DNA of 64,000 bases. It comes from Tanypteryx hageni. Taxonomy: Eukaryota; Arthropoda; Insecta; Odonata; Petaluridae. A program made the position numbers and the translations under genes. Positions 54,641 through 64,000 of this stretch are shown here, piece after piece. The DNA lies in NCBI GenBank assembly GCA_028673005.1, contig CM054116.1, forward strand, positions 147,743,173 through 147,807,172, in the 5' to 3' direction. Below the pieces are notes generated by a model that was given only the letters and a program-made list of their open reading frames with translations, was not told the origin of the DNA and did not search any database. The stretch's first letter is position 1. Each line of letters opens with the position of its first letter.

Positions 54641-55845
54641 TTTATTCAGCACTGCGCTGGTTTTGTACTGATTAACTTTCTTTATTATGTTTTTCGTCGA
54701 TTGAAGCATATTAAAGTTTCTCATTTCATTATTTGCCTTGATTTTTTTCACCTATCGGCATTTTGATATCTGCATTTATTTTCTCCTTAGTAGGAGCAGT
54801 GTTGCAGAAGCAGTTGTGGGCACATAAATAATTTACATCGTAAATTATTGACTGAATATTCTTAAAAAGCTAATATAAATATCTTCTAATAGGCGAAGTC
54901 GATCCTTCAACCTTTACGAAAAGCATCACCGATTTTTACAATTAATCCTAAAATAATTCTCGAACACGTTGCTTTTCATTGGAAAATGCCACTCGTACTG
55001 ATTTGGATCTGTTAAAAACAGACCACATCACGATTACATCAAGCTGCGAGCGAGCGATGCCTTTGTCGTCGACTAACTATTCAGCTCATCAGATTTAATT
55101 TCCATATCTCATCCTAAGAATTATAGGTTGAGTTACAGGTCCAACTCGATGGGGGATGCCTAAGGCAGAGGGTCGGCGTGAGGCATGTTCAGTCGGTTCC
55201 CTGAAACAGAGCCCCGCGCATTATTAGGGGCCCCACACAAGGCTCAATTGTCATGTATCGATAGCGCAATTTTCTATCCTCTTTATACGTGGAAATTTAT
55301 TTTTGATAATGATTCAGGAACGCATTAACAAAATTAACTCTATTTTTAATGGAAAAACCAATTCAGCTTACGAAGACATTTTATGGTGCGCATGAAGTTA
55401 GTATGTTGGGGTTCCACCGTATTATTTGTAATGTACTACCTTTCGTATATTTTGTAGGTGGCCTGCCAGATACTTTTTATATTAAACGTGGCTCATGGTC
55501 GGCAAAAGGTACAGGTCCCCTGGTCTATAGTGCTCTCCGAACAGTAGCAGCAGCCAGTCTCTCCTTCCCATTTCATTCCCCCTCTCCACTACGAAAGTGG
55601 GTAAGTCTCTCATTGTGTGTGAAATTAAGACGAAGTATAAACAGAACCAGAACCCTATACGTGAGAGTGCTTATCTTTCTCTTTTCTGACACACTAAAAA
55701 AAATCATATTTTTTACTTAATATTTTCTGCCATTCGAGTATCGTGATCTTATGTTCGTCGGCAAAACCGCTTGCTTGTCCTTTTTTCCGATTCGATCACT
55801 TTTATTAAATTAAAAAATACGCCCGAAAGTTTCTTTTATTGAAAT
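54641..55845. other. Spacer, no gene recognised
   Basis: One 123-codon frame (55349-55720) is open but has no recognisable content and AT-rich, non-coding-like composition. It may be part of the decayed hAT whose C-terminus follows. Confidence 0.4.
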
Positions 55846-56020
55846 TTCTGCAAATTTAACAATGGCCTTGAGAATATCGCTCGCTACACCCGGTACAGTT
55901 GCATCCGCAGAGTGCTCATTTTCAAAACTTAGAATTATAAAAAAATTAACTGATTAGAAAAAAGCTCGCACTAACAATAAGTCAAGAGCGAATCACTGCC
56001 TTTGATATGTTAGAATAACA
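55846..56020 (+). pseudogene. hAT dimerisation-domain remnant
   Basis: In one frame: ALRISLATPGTVASAECSFS, then KLRIIKKLTD, a stop, and a weaker continuation. TVASAE(R)SFSKL is the hallmark of the hAT C-terminal domain. Only about 50 codons are recognisable, with two stops. Confidence 0.65.
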
Positions 56021-56249
56021 TTTGCAACAACAAAGTCCAAAACACTTTGTGCCTACGATTAACAGTTTTCGAGATAAAAATTGTTAATACGTAAAAATAG
56101 TTAAAAATACGTCTAGCAATCGGAAATTCTATTCCCTAGGCCTTATATGATCCGTAAGGTATGGATGAAAAAATTTATCCATACGGGCGATAAAATTTGC
56201 AACAAAATGATTACAAAAAAGCTCGTTACTACTACTTATAGTTTATGTA

Positions 56250-57022
56250 CAAATGGGGTAAAAACAACCACTCAAAATAAGAATTTTGAAATTTTTATTT
56301 TTTTGGTTGGTTGTACCAAATGCTATAATCGTGCAGAATTTCAGTATCCTATTCCTCTTCGATTGGTCTACACACTGGAGTAACTTTTTCCCATGCTAAC
56401 TTATGGGAGCTATTCCGGGGAATCTGGAGTCGAACCCAGGACACTGTAAGCAAAAGTAATAATAATTCCTAATAGATATTACATGTATCTAGCAACACTG
56501 AACATTCATTTTTCTAGCCTATGGGCAAGTGCTCGAAATAGATTTACAAAACTGGCGCAATACTTTTCTTATGGGGGAAAAAGCAAATAAAATGAGACTT
56601 CTCACCTAAGTGACATGAGTTGGACTCCAGAAATTCCGAAAGTTGCGTTTTTTCCCATAAGAAAAGCATTGCGCCATTTTAGTAAACTAATTTTGGGCAC
56701 TTGCCCGTAAGCTAGAAAAATGAAATTTTCAGTGTTGCTAGATGGCCGCAATATCTATTAGGAATTATTGTTACTTTGGCTTACGGTGTCCTGGGTTCGA
56801 CTCCAGATACCCCGGAATATCTCCCATAAGTTAGCATGGGATAAAGTTATCCCAGTGTGTAAACCAACCTAATTAGTAGGTTTCTCCATCATACCTAAAA
56901 AAAAACTGAAACTTTCATCTCTCTAGCTCTTGTAGTTTGGGCTGAACATTAGTATCCTCCTATATATATGTTATATCCTCCTCTGTAGGGAACGTCTATA
57001 TATAATGATAACATATAACACA
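56250..57022 (-). mobile_element. Helitron family A with 220-bp internal fold-back
   Basis: The minus-strand copy ends near the family start at about 56950-57000 (CATTAGTATCCTCCTATATA on the plus strand). About 56365-56587 and 56646-56867 are inverted copies of each other (both include the T-arm-like TGGAGTCGAACCCAGG or its complement and CATAAGTTAGCATGGG), around a spacer of about 60 bases. The 3' stem-loop end is absent. Confidence 0.65.
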
Positions 57023-58429
57023 CTAGTAGAAGGTGCTTGCATAGTGCAAGCATTTCATCTCACCTTGAAAAAAAATAATTTTTCAGAGAGATATTTGATC
57101 CTGGAAATATTTCTTTAATTCAAAAGATTTCACCTCGGGACCGATTTTCGCTTTTTCCTTATGAAACAATAATGGCGTAAAACAATCACTAATTTTGCAA
57201 TTTTAGGAATATTATACTTTTCCCACATTGGGTTAATAATGCCACACATTTCTGCCAAATTTTAAATTTGTAGCACATTTAAAAGTGAAATAATATTTAT
57301 CTAATAGTTTAAAATTAAATACTTTTTCACGGACGCAATAAAAATTTCATGGATACGTTGAAATGTTTATTCGTTCATATAGACTAAACTCTAAATAACT
57401 TAAAAATTTCAGCTCTCTAACTCGTCACGTAGTATCTAAACATTTACCTATTTTTTTAAACTTGAAGAATTTTTAACTGCCAAACAAATTAAAATATCAA
57501 AATTTGTATAATCCACATTTCTTTTTTTTACAAACTCTATCTTTAAAAAAATTTCAGCTCCGTAGCACATTCGGAAAAACAAAAACCTTGAAAATTTGTT
57601 TAATCAATTCCGAATTTTTAGCGGCCGCATTGTTGCACTTTTTCCTGATTCTCGTTTTTTCTAGTCGGTTTTGCACAACATCCTATCTAAGAAAAAATTA
57701 CGAATCTACAGCTCATTCTGCAAACATATCATCTCACCTTGAAAAAACATTTATTTTTCAGACAGATATTTCACCATTACAAATATACTTTTAATTCTAA
57801 ATATTTCACCTTCGCAGGTTTCTTTTTTCCCTTATGTAAAAATAATAGATTAAAACAGGCCCCAAACTTCGCAATTTTAAGAATTTTATACTTTCTTCAT
57901 TATGGGGTACTAATGCTACACATTTCTGCCAAATTTTAAAGTTGTAGTACATCTAGAAGTGAATTAATATTTTCTAATTGTTTAAATTTTAAACATTTTT
58001 AACGGCTGCCGCAATATATTTATAAAGAGATTCAAATGTTTATTTGTGCAAATGCACTACTCGGTAAATAAATTGAAAATTTCAGCTTCCTAGCTCATCC
58101 CGTAGTACCTAAACAGTTATCCATTTGCCTAAACAATTTTTAACGACAACACAAATTAAAATATCGTAATTTCTATAATCCCTACTTCGTTTTTTACAAA
58201 TTCTACCTCTAAAAAAATTTCAGCTCCGTAGCAGATTTGGAAATACACAAACCTTGAAAATTTGTTTAAATAATTACGAATTTTAAACGGTCGAATTCTT
58301 GCAGTTTTTCAAAATTTTCGTTTTTTTCATTCGGTTTTGCACAAAATCCTACCAAGAAAAAATTTCGAATCTCCAGCTCATCTGAAAGTGCCTAAACATT
58401 AGTATCCTCCTATATGTTATCATTATATA
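57023..58429 (-). mobile_element. Helitron family A, two copies fused
   Basis: CTAG at 57023-57026 with T outside and stem-loop 57034-57052. At about 57715 the body of one copy jumps to CATATCATCTCACCTTG, the sequence just inside the 3' end of a second copy, whose own stem-loop is missing. The second continues to the family start at about 58428. Confidence 0.7.
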
Positions 58430-59080
58430 CTAGTAGTTGGTGCTTGCATTCTGCAAGCATATAATCTCAACATAAAAAAACATTCATTTTTCATATTTCA
58501 TCATTACAAATATTTTTTTAATTCTAAATATTTCACCCCCAGAGCGATTTTCGTTTTTTTCCTTATGTAAAAATAATAGATTAAAACAATCCGAAAACTT
58601 TGCAATTTTAAGAATTTTATACTTTCTCCATTATGGGGTACTAATGCTACACATTTTTGCCAAATTTTGAAGTTGTAACTTTTCCCATCCTAACTTATGG
58701 GAGATATTCCGGGATCTCTGAAGTCGAACCCAAGACACTGTGAGCAAAAGTGAGAATAATTCCAAATAGATATTGCGGCCATCTAGTAACACTGAAAATT
58801 TCATTTTTCTAGCTTACCGGCAGGTGCCCAAAATTAATTTACAAAAATGGCGAAATACTTTTCTTATGGGAAAAAACGCAACTTTCGGAATTTCTGGAGT
58901 CGAACTCATGTCACCTAGGTAAGAAGTCTCATTTTATCTGTAGGTTTCTCCATCATATCTACAAAAACTTAAACTTTCAGCTCTCTAGCTCTTGTAGTTT
59001 GGGCTGGACATTAGTATCCTCCTGTTATATATATGTTATCATTATATATCGACGTTTCTTACAGAGGAGGATATAACATA
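58430..59080 (-). mobile_element. Helitron family A, internally deleted
   Basis: CTAG at 58430-58433, stem-loop 58441-58459. Near 58676 the body jumps to the T-arm-like part (TGAAGTCGAACCCAAGACAC), so the middle is deleted. Two inverted T-arm motifs follow and the family start is at about 59020-59050. Confidence 0.7.
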
Positions 59081-60147
59081 CTAGTAGTTGGTGCTTGCAT
59101 ACTGCAAGCATTTCATCTCACCTTGAATAAACATTCATTTTTCTGACAGACATTTCATCATTACAAATCGTCTTTTAATTCTAAAGATTTCACCTCCGCA
59201 GCGATTTTCGTTTTTCCCACATGTAAAAATAATAGTTTAAAACAATCCCCAAATGTAACAATTTTAAAAAATTTACACTATATTCATTATGGGGTACTAA
59301 TGCTACACATTTTAGCCATATTTTAAAGTTGTAGCACATCTAGAAATAAAATAATATTTTTCTAATTGTTTAAATTTAAATAATTTTTAACGGCCGCCGC
59401 AATTCATATATGGGAAACTTGAAATGTTTATTTGTGCAAATTCACTACTCTGTAAATAATTTGAAAATTTCAGCTTCCTAGCTCATCCCGTAGTACCTAA
59501 ACAGTTATCTATTTGTTTAAACTTTAAGAATTTTTAACTGCCAAACAAATTAAAATATCGAAACTTCTATTATCCGTTTCGTTTTTTTACAAATCCTACT
59601 TCTAAAAAATATTTCAGCTCCGTAGCACATTCGGAAATGCCTAAACCTAAATCTCCAGCTCATCTGGAAGTGCCTAAACATTAGTATCCTCCTGTTATAT
59701 GTATGTTATATCCTCCTCTGTAAGGAACGTCTATATATAATGATATTGAAATGTTTATTCGTTTACATAGACTAACTTCTAAATAATGTAAAAGTTTTAG
59801 CTCCCTAACTTGCGGCGTAGTGTCTAAGCATCTACCTATTTGTTTAAAATTTTAGAATTTTTAACTGCCAAACAAAAATATCAACATTTCTATAATCCCT
59901 ATGTTTTTTTTACAAATCCTACGTCTAAAAAAATTTCAGCTCCGTAGCATATTCGGAAATACATAAACCTTGAATATTTGTTTAAACAATTGCCAAATTT
60001 TTAGCGGCCCATTGTTGCACTTTTTCGAGGTTTTCGTTTTTTCTAGTCGGTTTTGCACAAAATCCTACCTAAGAAAAAAATTTCGATTCTCCAGCTCATC
60101 TGGAAGTGCCTAAACATTAGTATCCTCCTGTATGTTATCATTATATA
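59081..60147 (-). mobile_element. Helitron family A, complete-looking copy plus partial copy
   Basis: CTAG at 59081-59084, stem-loop 59092-59110, family start at about 59690-59745. A second body without a 3' end follows to about 60147. Both contain CAGCTCCGTAGCA and CCTAAACATTAGTATCCTCC. Confidence 0.7.
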
Positions 60148-60635
60148 CTAGTAGTAGGTGCTTGCATTCTGCAAGCATATCATCTCACCTTGAAAACATT
60201 CATTTTTCAGACAGATAATTCAACATTACAAATATTTTTTTAATTCTAAAGGTCTCACTTCCGCAGCGATATTCGTTTTTCCCTTATGTAAAAACAATAG
60301 ATTAAAGCAATCCCCAAACTTTGCAATTTTAAGAATTTTATACTTTCTCCATTATTGGACACATTTTTGACAAATTTAAAAGTTGCAGCACTTCTGGAAG
60401 TGATATAATATTTTTCTGATTGTCTCAATTTTAAAAATTTTTAACGGCCGCCGCAATATATTTATGGAGAGATTCAAATGTTTATTTGTGCAAATGCACT
60501 ACTCTGTAAATAACTTGAAAATTTCAGCTTCTTAGCTCATCCAGTAGTACCCAAACAGTTATCTATTTCTTTAAATTTTTAACGGCAACACAAATTAAAA
60601 TATCAAAATTTCTATAATCCCTATTTCTTGTTTAG
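60148..60635 (-). mobile_element. Helitron family A, 3' half
   Basis: CTAG at 60148-60151, stem-loop 60159-60177, with family body until CCCTATTTCTTGTTTAGAAA, where a hAT MITE end and then the RTE follow. Confidence 0.7.
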
Positions 60636-60704
60636 AAAAGTATGCAAAAGGCCGAACTGAGTATCACAGAAGGCTGCCTAAAGACCGCCAGTTCCCCACC
60701 CCTG
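60636..60704. mobile_element. hAT MITE right end fragment
   Basis: CCGCCAGTTCCCCACCCCTG at the end is, read inward, CAGGGGTGGGGAACTGGCGG, a common hAT MITE terminus. The left end is missing. Confidence 0.5.
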
Positions 60705-60734
60705 TCCTAGGAGATATTCACAATTTAGAAAAAC

Positions 60735-63078
60735 AAAAAGATGTAAGAAATATACGAGAAGATAGAAAATATTATGGAGGAGGAAGGTAAAAACTGTTGC
60801 AAGATAGTGATGGGCGATTGGAACGCTGTGGTAGGAGAGGGAAGAGAAGACCAAGTAGTAGGAAAATTTGGACTAGGGAAAAGAAATGAAAGAGGTGAAA
60901 GACTTGTCAAGTTCTGTAAAGAGAAGAGGATGTACATATCAAATACTTGGTTTGAAAATCATAAGAGAAGGCTATACACGTGGAAATCACCAGGAGATGG
61001 AGCCAGATATCAAATCGATTATATTTTAGTGGAGTATAGATACAGAAATGGAGTGAAAAAGGCATATGGACTTCCAGGAGCAGACATTGACAGTGATCAT
61101 GTGCTCCTGGCTGAAATAAAACTAGCCTTGAAGAAGGTTAAGAAGGCTAAGATAGCCACAGTAGGAAAAGAAAGAATAAGAGAAAAATTAGCTCAAGCAA
61201 TCAAAAGAGAAAACGTATCAGAGGAAAATGTGGATGAAGCATGGAATAGGATAAAGAAGGCTATAAGGAAAACAGCAGAACAGGCTATTGGGTTTTTCAA
61301 AGGAAAAAGAATAAAGAAGCCATGGGTGACAAGGGAAATGACAGAAAAGATGGATGAAAGAAGGCAATACAAAAGCAGGAATGATGAAGATGGAAAAAGG
61401 AAATATAGGAAACTGAATGATGAACTAAGAAGAGAAACCCATAAAGCAAGGGAGAGATGGCTAGAGGAGGAATGCTCAGATATAGAAGATCTAGAGAGAA
61501 AAGGAATGTATGACTTGATGTATAACAAAGTAAAAAGTGTAACGTGGGATAGATGGAGAACAAGTGCATGTGTGAAAGAGATTGCAAGTAAAGAAGATAA
61601 AGTTCTATATAAGGAAGAGGAGGTTCTTAATAGATGGAGAGAATACATGGAGGAGATACCGACAGAATTATTTAAGTGTCTTAATGAGGAAGGACTGGAA
61701 GAAATAGTGAAGTTGTGTAATGCAATCTATGACAAAGGGATGTGGCCAGAGGATTTCATAAAAACAATTATGATTCCAATTCCGAAACAGCAAGGAACAA
61801 GAAAATGCAGTGAACACAGAACAATCAGTTTAATTACACATGCAGCAAAGGTTCTACTGAGGGCTATGAACAGGAGACTAATTAGCAAAATGGAAGAAAA
61901 TGCTGCAGAAGAACAGTTTGGATTTAGAAAGAGAAGAGGTACAAGAGACGCAATAGGATTGATAAGAATGAGTGGAGAGAGATATATAGAAAGGGGTAAA
62001 GGAATTAGTCTGTGCTTCATAGATATGGAGAAGGCATTCGACCGAGTGAACTGGGAAAAACTCATGGAAATACTAAAAGCAAAAAAAGTAGACTGGAAAG
62101 ATAGAAGGTTAATTAAAGAGCTGTATATGAAACAGAAAGCAGCTATGAGGATAAAAGATTCACAGACCGAATGGTATGATCTAGGAAGAGGAGTAAGGCA
62201 AGGGTGCTGCTTATCGCCAACCCTGTTCAATATATATGCTGAAGAAATGATTGACAATGGAATAGATAATGATAAAGGAATTAGTATTGGGGGTAGAATA
62301 ATAAATTGTATAAGGTTTGCTAATGACATGAAAATTTTGGCAGATGAAACGAAGCATATTCAGGAAATGGTTACAAAGCTAGAAGACAGGATAATGGAAT
62401 ATGGGATGAAAATGAACATAAAGAAAACAAAGGTGATGAGAATAGGGGATAGAGAGATAATGAATGTGTCAATAAAGGATGGAAGAGTTGAGCAAGTAAA
62501 ACAGTATAGATATTTGGGAAGCATGCTAACAGAAGACTGGAGAAGTGAAAAAGAAATAAGAACAAAAATAGCAATGGCAAAAGAAACATTTAATAGGGAA
62601 AAAACGGATACTGTGTTGTAAAATGGATTTAAATCTGAAGAAACGTCTTGTGAAGTGCTATGTTTGGAGTGTATTGCTTTATGGGTGTGAAAAATGGACG
62701 TTAAAGAAGGGAGAGAAAGAAAGCCTAGAGGCATTTGAAATGTGGGTGTGGAGGCGGATGGAGAAGGTTAAGTGGATGGATAGGATAAAGAATGAAGCAA
62801 TACTAACAAGGGTGAATGAGAAGAGAAGATTACTTGAAACAATTCAGAGGAGGAAAAGTACTGGTTAGGGCATATCTAGAGAGGAGAAGGTTTGCTATTG
62901 ATGGTGTTGGAAGGATCAGTAGAATGTGAAAGGAAAAGTAGAAGAATAAAAATGATTGATGACCTGAAAGAAAGTGGAGGGTAACAGGAAATGAAAGAAA
63001 TGGCAAGGAACAGAAAGGAGTGGAGACAACACTGGTGCCAGGGACCTGCCTTGGGGCAGAATACCTTATGATGATGAG
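60735..63078 (+). mobile_element. RTE-like LINE, 5'-truncated (copy 3)
   Basis: Begins inside the endonuclease and ends ATACCTTATGATGATGA, the tail shared with copies 1 and 2. The protein differs a good deal from copy 2, so it is another subfamily. No target duplication was found. Confidence 0.8.
60747..62955 (+). pseudogene. RTE-like endonuclease-RT with mutated catalytic site
   Basis: MGDWNAVVGEGR, YQIDYILVEYRY and IDSDHVLLAE are the endonuclease C-terminal motifs. In the RT, about 45 residues are missing in frame between EYMEEI and PTELFKCL (compare copy 2). HRTISLI, CFIDMEKAFDRVNW and VRQGCCLSPTLFNIY follow, but the catalytic YADD reads FAND (62326-62337), losing an essential Asp. The main frame is open from 60774 to 62621; then a frameshift leads to KRLVKCYVWSVLLYGCEKW and further breaks. 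A long frame here does not mean activity. Confidence 0.85.
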
Positions 63079-63114
63079 TTATTAAATCATATGAGCTTTA
63101 TTTTGGATGCAAAG

Positions 63115-63768
63115 TAGGTGATCAGGACAAATCTTGGACCCCTCACATCTGTTATGCTTCATGTGTAACACCACTGACTGGCTAACTTAAAGGATCCCGT
63201 CACATGCCATTTTCAGTTCCCAGTTTGGAGAGAACCTAAGGACCATTCATCAGATTGCTATTTTTGCTTGACTAACATCTGAAATTACATCTAAGTCTAA
63301 ACATACTGTAAAATATCCAAATCTTCCGTCAGCTATCAGACCCGTGTCCCATGGTCCAGAGCTTCCTGTACCTAAGCCACCAGAAACATGGACCTTAGAT
63401 GTAAAATATGATGGAGATGTCGAGACCCGGAGTGACTCAGGAGATGAAATACAGAATGACCCAGCATTTATGGAAAGCCTGATTTCTTCTAACCCTCACT
63501 TGATAACTCAGTCTGAACTCAATGATTTGGTTTGTGTTCTTAATTTATCTAAAAGTCAAGCAGAACTTTTAGCTCCAAGATTAAAAAGATGGAATCTTCC
63601 TGATCAAGGTGCTAAAATATGTTTTTTCCATAAACATCAACAGCAATTTGAACATCTAGTTTCTAAAGAGGGAGATCTAGTTTATTGCAATGATGTTGAT
63701 TCTCTACTGGAGGACTTGGGGCAGCAGCACAATCCTCAGGAGTGGCGTTTGTTCATACATTTCTCAAA
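63115..63768 (+). pseudogene. Fragment of a widely repeated invertebrate gene, function unknown
   Basis: GDQDKSWTPHICYASCV opens a stretch continued, over a stop and two frame changes, by WREPKDHSSDCYFCLTNI and then an open part KSKHTVKYPNLPSAIRPVSH, LNDLVCVLNLSKSQAELL, and QEWRLFIHFSK. From memory this resembles a multi-copy family in arthropods, Hydra and other animals with phrases like LNLSK.QAELLGSRL and EWRLFIDSSK; its role is unknown to me. The typical continuation is missing: a GTGAGT and then a MITE follow. It is therefore a decayed, truncated copy. The open frame to 63889 is extended artificially by the MITE. Confidence 0.6.
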
Positions 63769-63818
63769 GGTGAGTTTAAAAGCACAATGGAAACAAGTAC
63801 CCATCTGTTCCACTAGCC

Positions 63819-64000
63819 CAGTGTTTCTCAACCGGTGCTCCGCAAACATGAGGCAGGTGCTCCGCAAGCCTCTTAAAAAATTAAAATGAAAAGTCCAATT
63901 ATTGGAAATATAATATTAAATTATTTATTAGAACGAAGTGTTTTGTCTATCACGTTACGATAATCGCAACACTGCTTTGATTATAAAATCTACTTGTTCT
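63819..64000. mobile_element. hAT MITE, left end, runs off the window
   Basis: CAGTGTTTCTCAACCGGTGC at 63819, then CTCCGC repeated, is the usual start of a Charlie/ZBED-type MITE. The preceding 8-mer is CACTAGCC. The right end lies beyond the window. Confidence 0.6.

Noticed and set aside
55349..55720. 123-codon open frame
   Set aside because: No recognisable domain, AT-rich composition and no splice or start context; may be an accidental frame in a decayed hAT.
56425..56445. tRNA genes at the GGAGTCGAACCC motifs
   Set aside because: Only T-arm-like hairpins are present; acceptor, D and anticodon arms cannot be built in the Helitron copies.
1..64000. CRISPR arrays, bacterial operons, Shine-Dalgarno sites
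   Set aside because: No regular repeat-spacer array or operon organisation; the sequence is plainly eukaryotic.

Overview
This is a eukaryotic, intron-style, AT-rich genomic window, most likely from an arthropod (probably an insect). That guess rests on the element mix: CR1-, RTE- and Jockey-like LINEs, GIY-YIG Penelope-like elements, canonical Helitrons ending CTAG, ZMYM1-, ZBED- and P/THAP-type DNA transposons, and long TA microsatellites. I see no bacterial or organellar features. No complete host gene can be supported; at most there are two candidate first coding exons (30560-30620 and 53904-53942), each next to GC-rich sequence, and one candidate short spliced unit (25730-26200). A 500-N scaffold gap lies at 34319-34818.

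Layout. 1-3600: mostly unique sequence with a GC-rich patch (440-860) and a hAT-type MITE (1682-2228). 3640-6775: a 5'-truncated Penelope-like element, a LINE 3' end on the minus strand and a 5'-truncated RTE copy on the minus strand. 6780-12468: a structurally complete CR1-superclade LINE with both ORFs open, the only apparently intact coding element. 12516-17727: two head-to-tail Helitron-type repeats, with a 3.17-kb ZMYM1-like hAT transposon between them that has a perfect 8-bp target duplication and one premature stop. 17728-22200: another Helitron 3' end, a palindromic fold-back repeat, a third Helitron-type copy and a decayed BED-finger hAT. 23200-30620: a LINE tail, a Penelope terminal inverted junction, a Helitron copy and an internally deleted P/THAP9-like transposon, then GC-rich sequence with a 15-bp minisatellite and a candidate exon. 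32459-33221: a hAT MITE with a perfect target duplication.

35463-47110 is a deep transposon nest. Tandem Helitrons were entered by a ZBED5-like hAT, by a full-length RTE that begins with a tRNA-like head, by a hAT MITE and by a Jockey-like LINE, which itself was split by a CR1-like LINE. 47980-51022 is a Penelope-like element bracketed by near-identical 587-bp inverted repeats, with a hammerhead-ribozyme-like motif after its coding region. 52300-56020 is mostly unique sequence with small repeats and hAT scraps. 56250-60640 is a tandem array of non-autonomous Helitrons. 60735-63078 is a dead RTE copy, and the window ends with a decayed repeated gene fragment cut by another hAT MITE.

The genes do not form a pathway; the window records successive transposition. 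Age can be read from nesting: Helitrons are the oldest layer, and the RTE, hATs and LINEs are inserted in them. The intact CR1, the ZMYM1-like hAT and the 587-bp inverted repeats look youngest. Family names come from protein motifs read by eye; none was confirmed by a database search.
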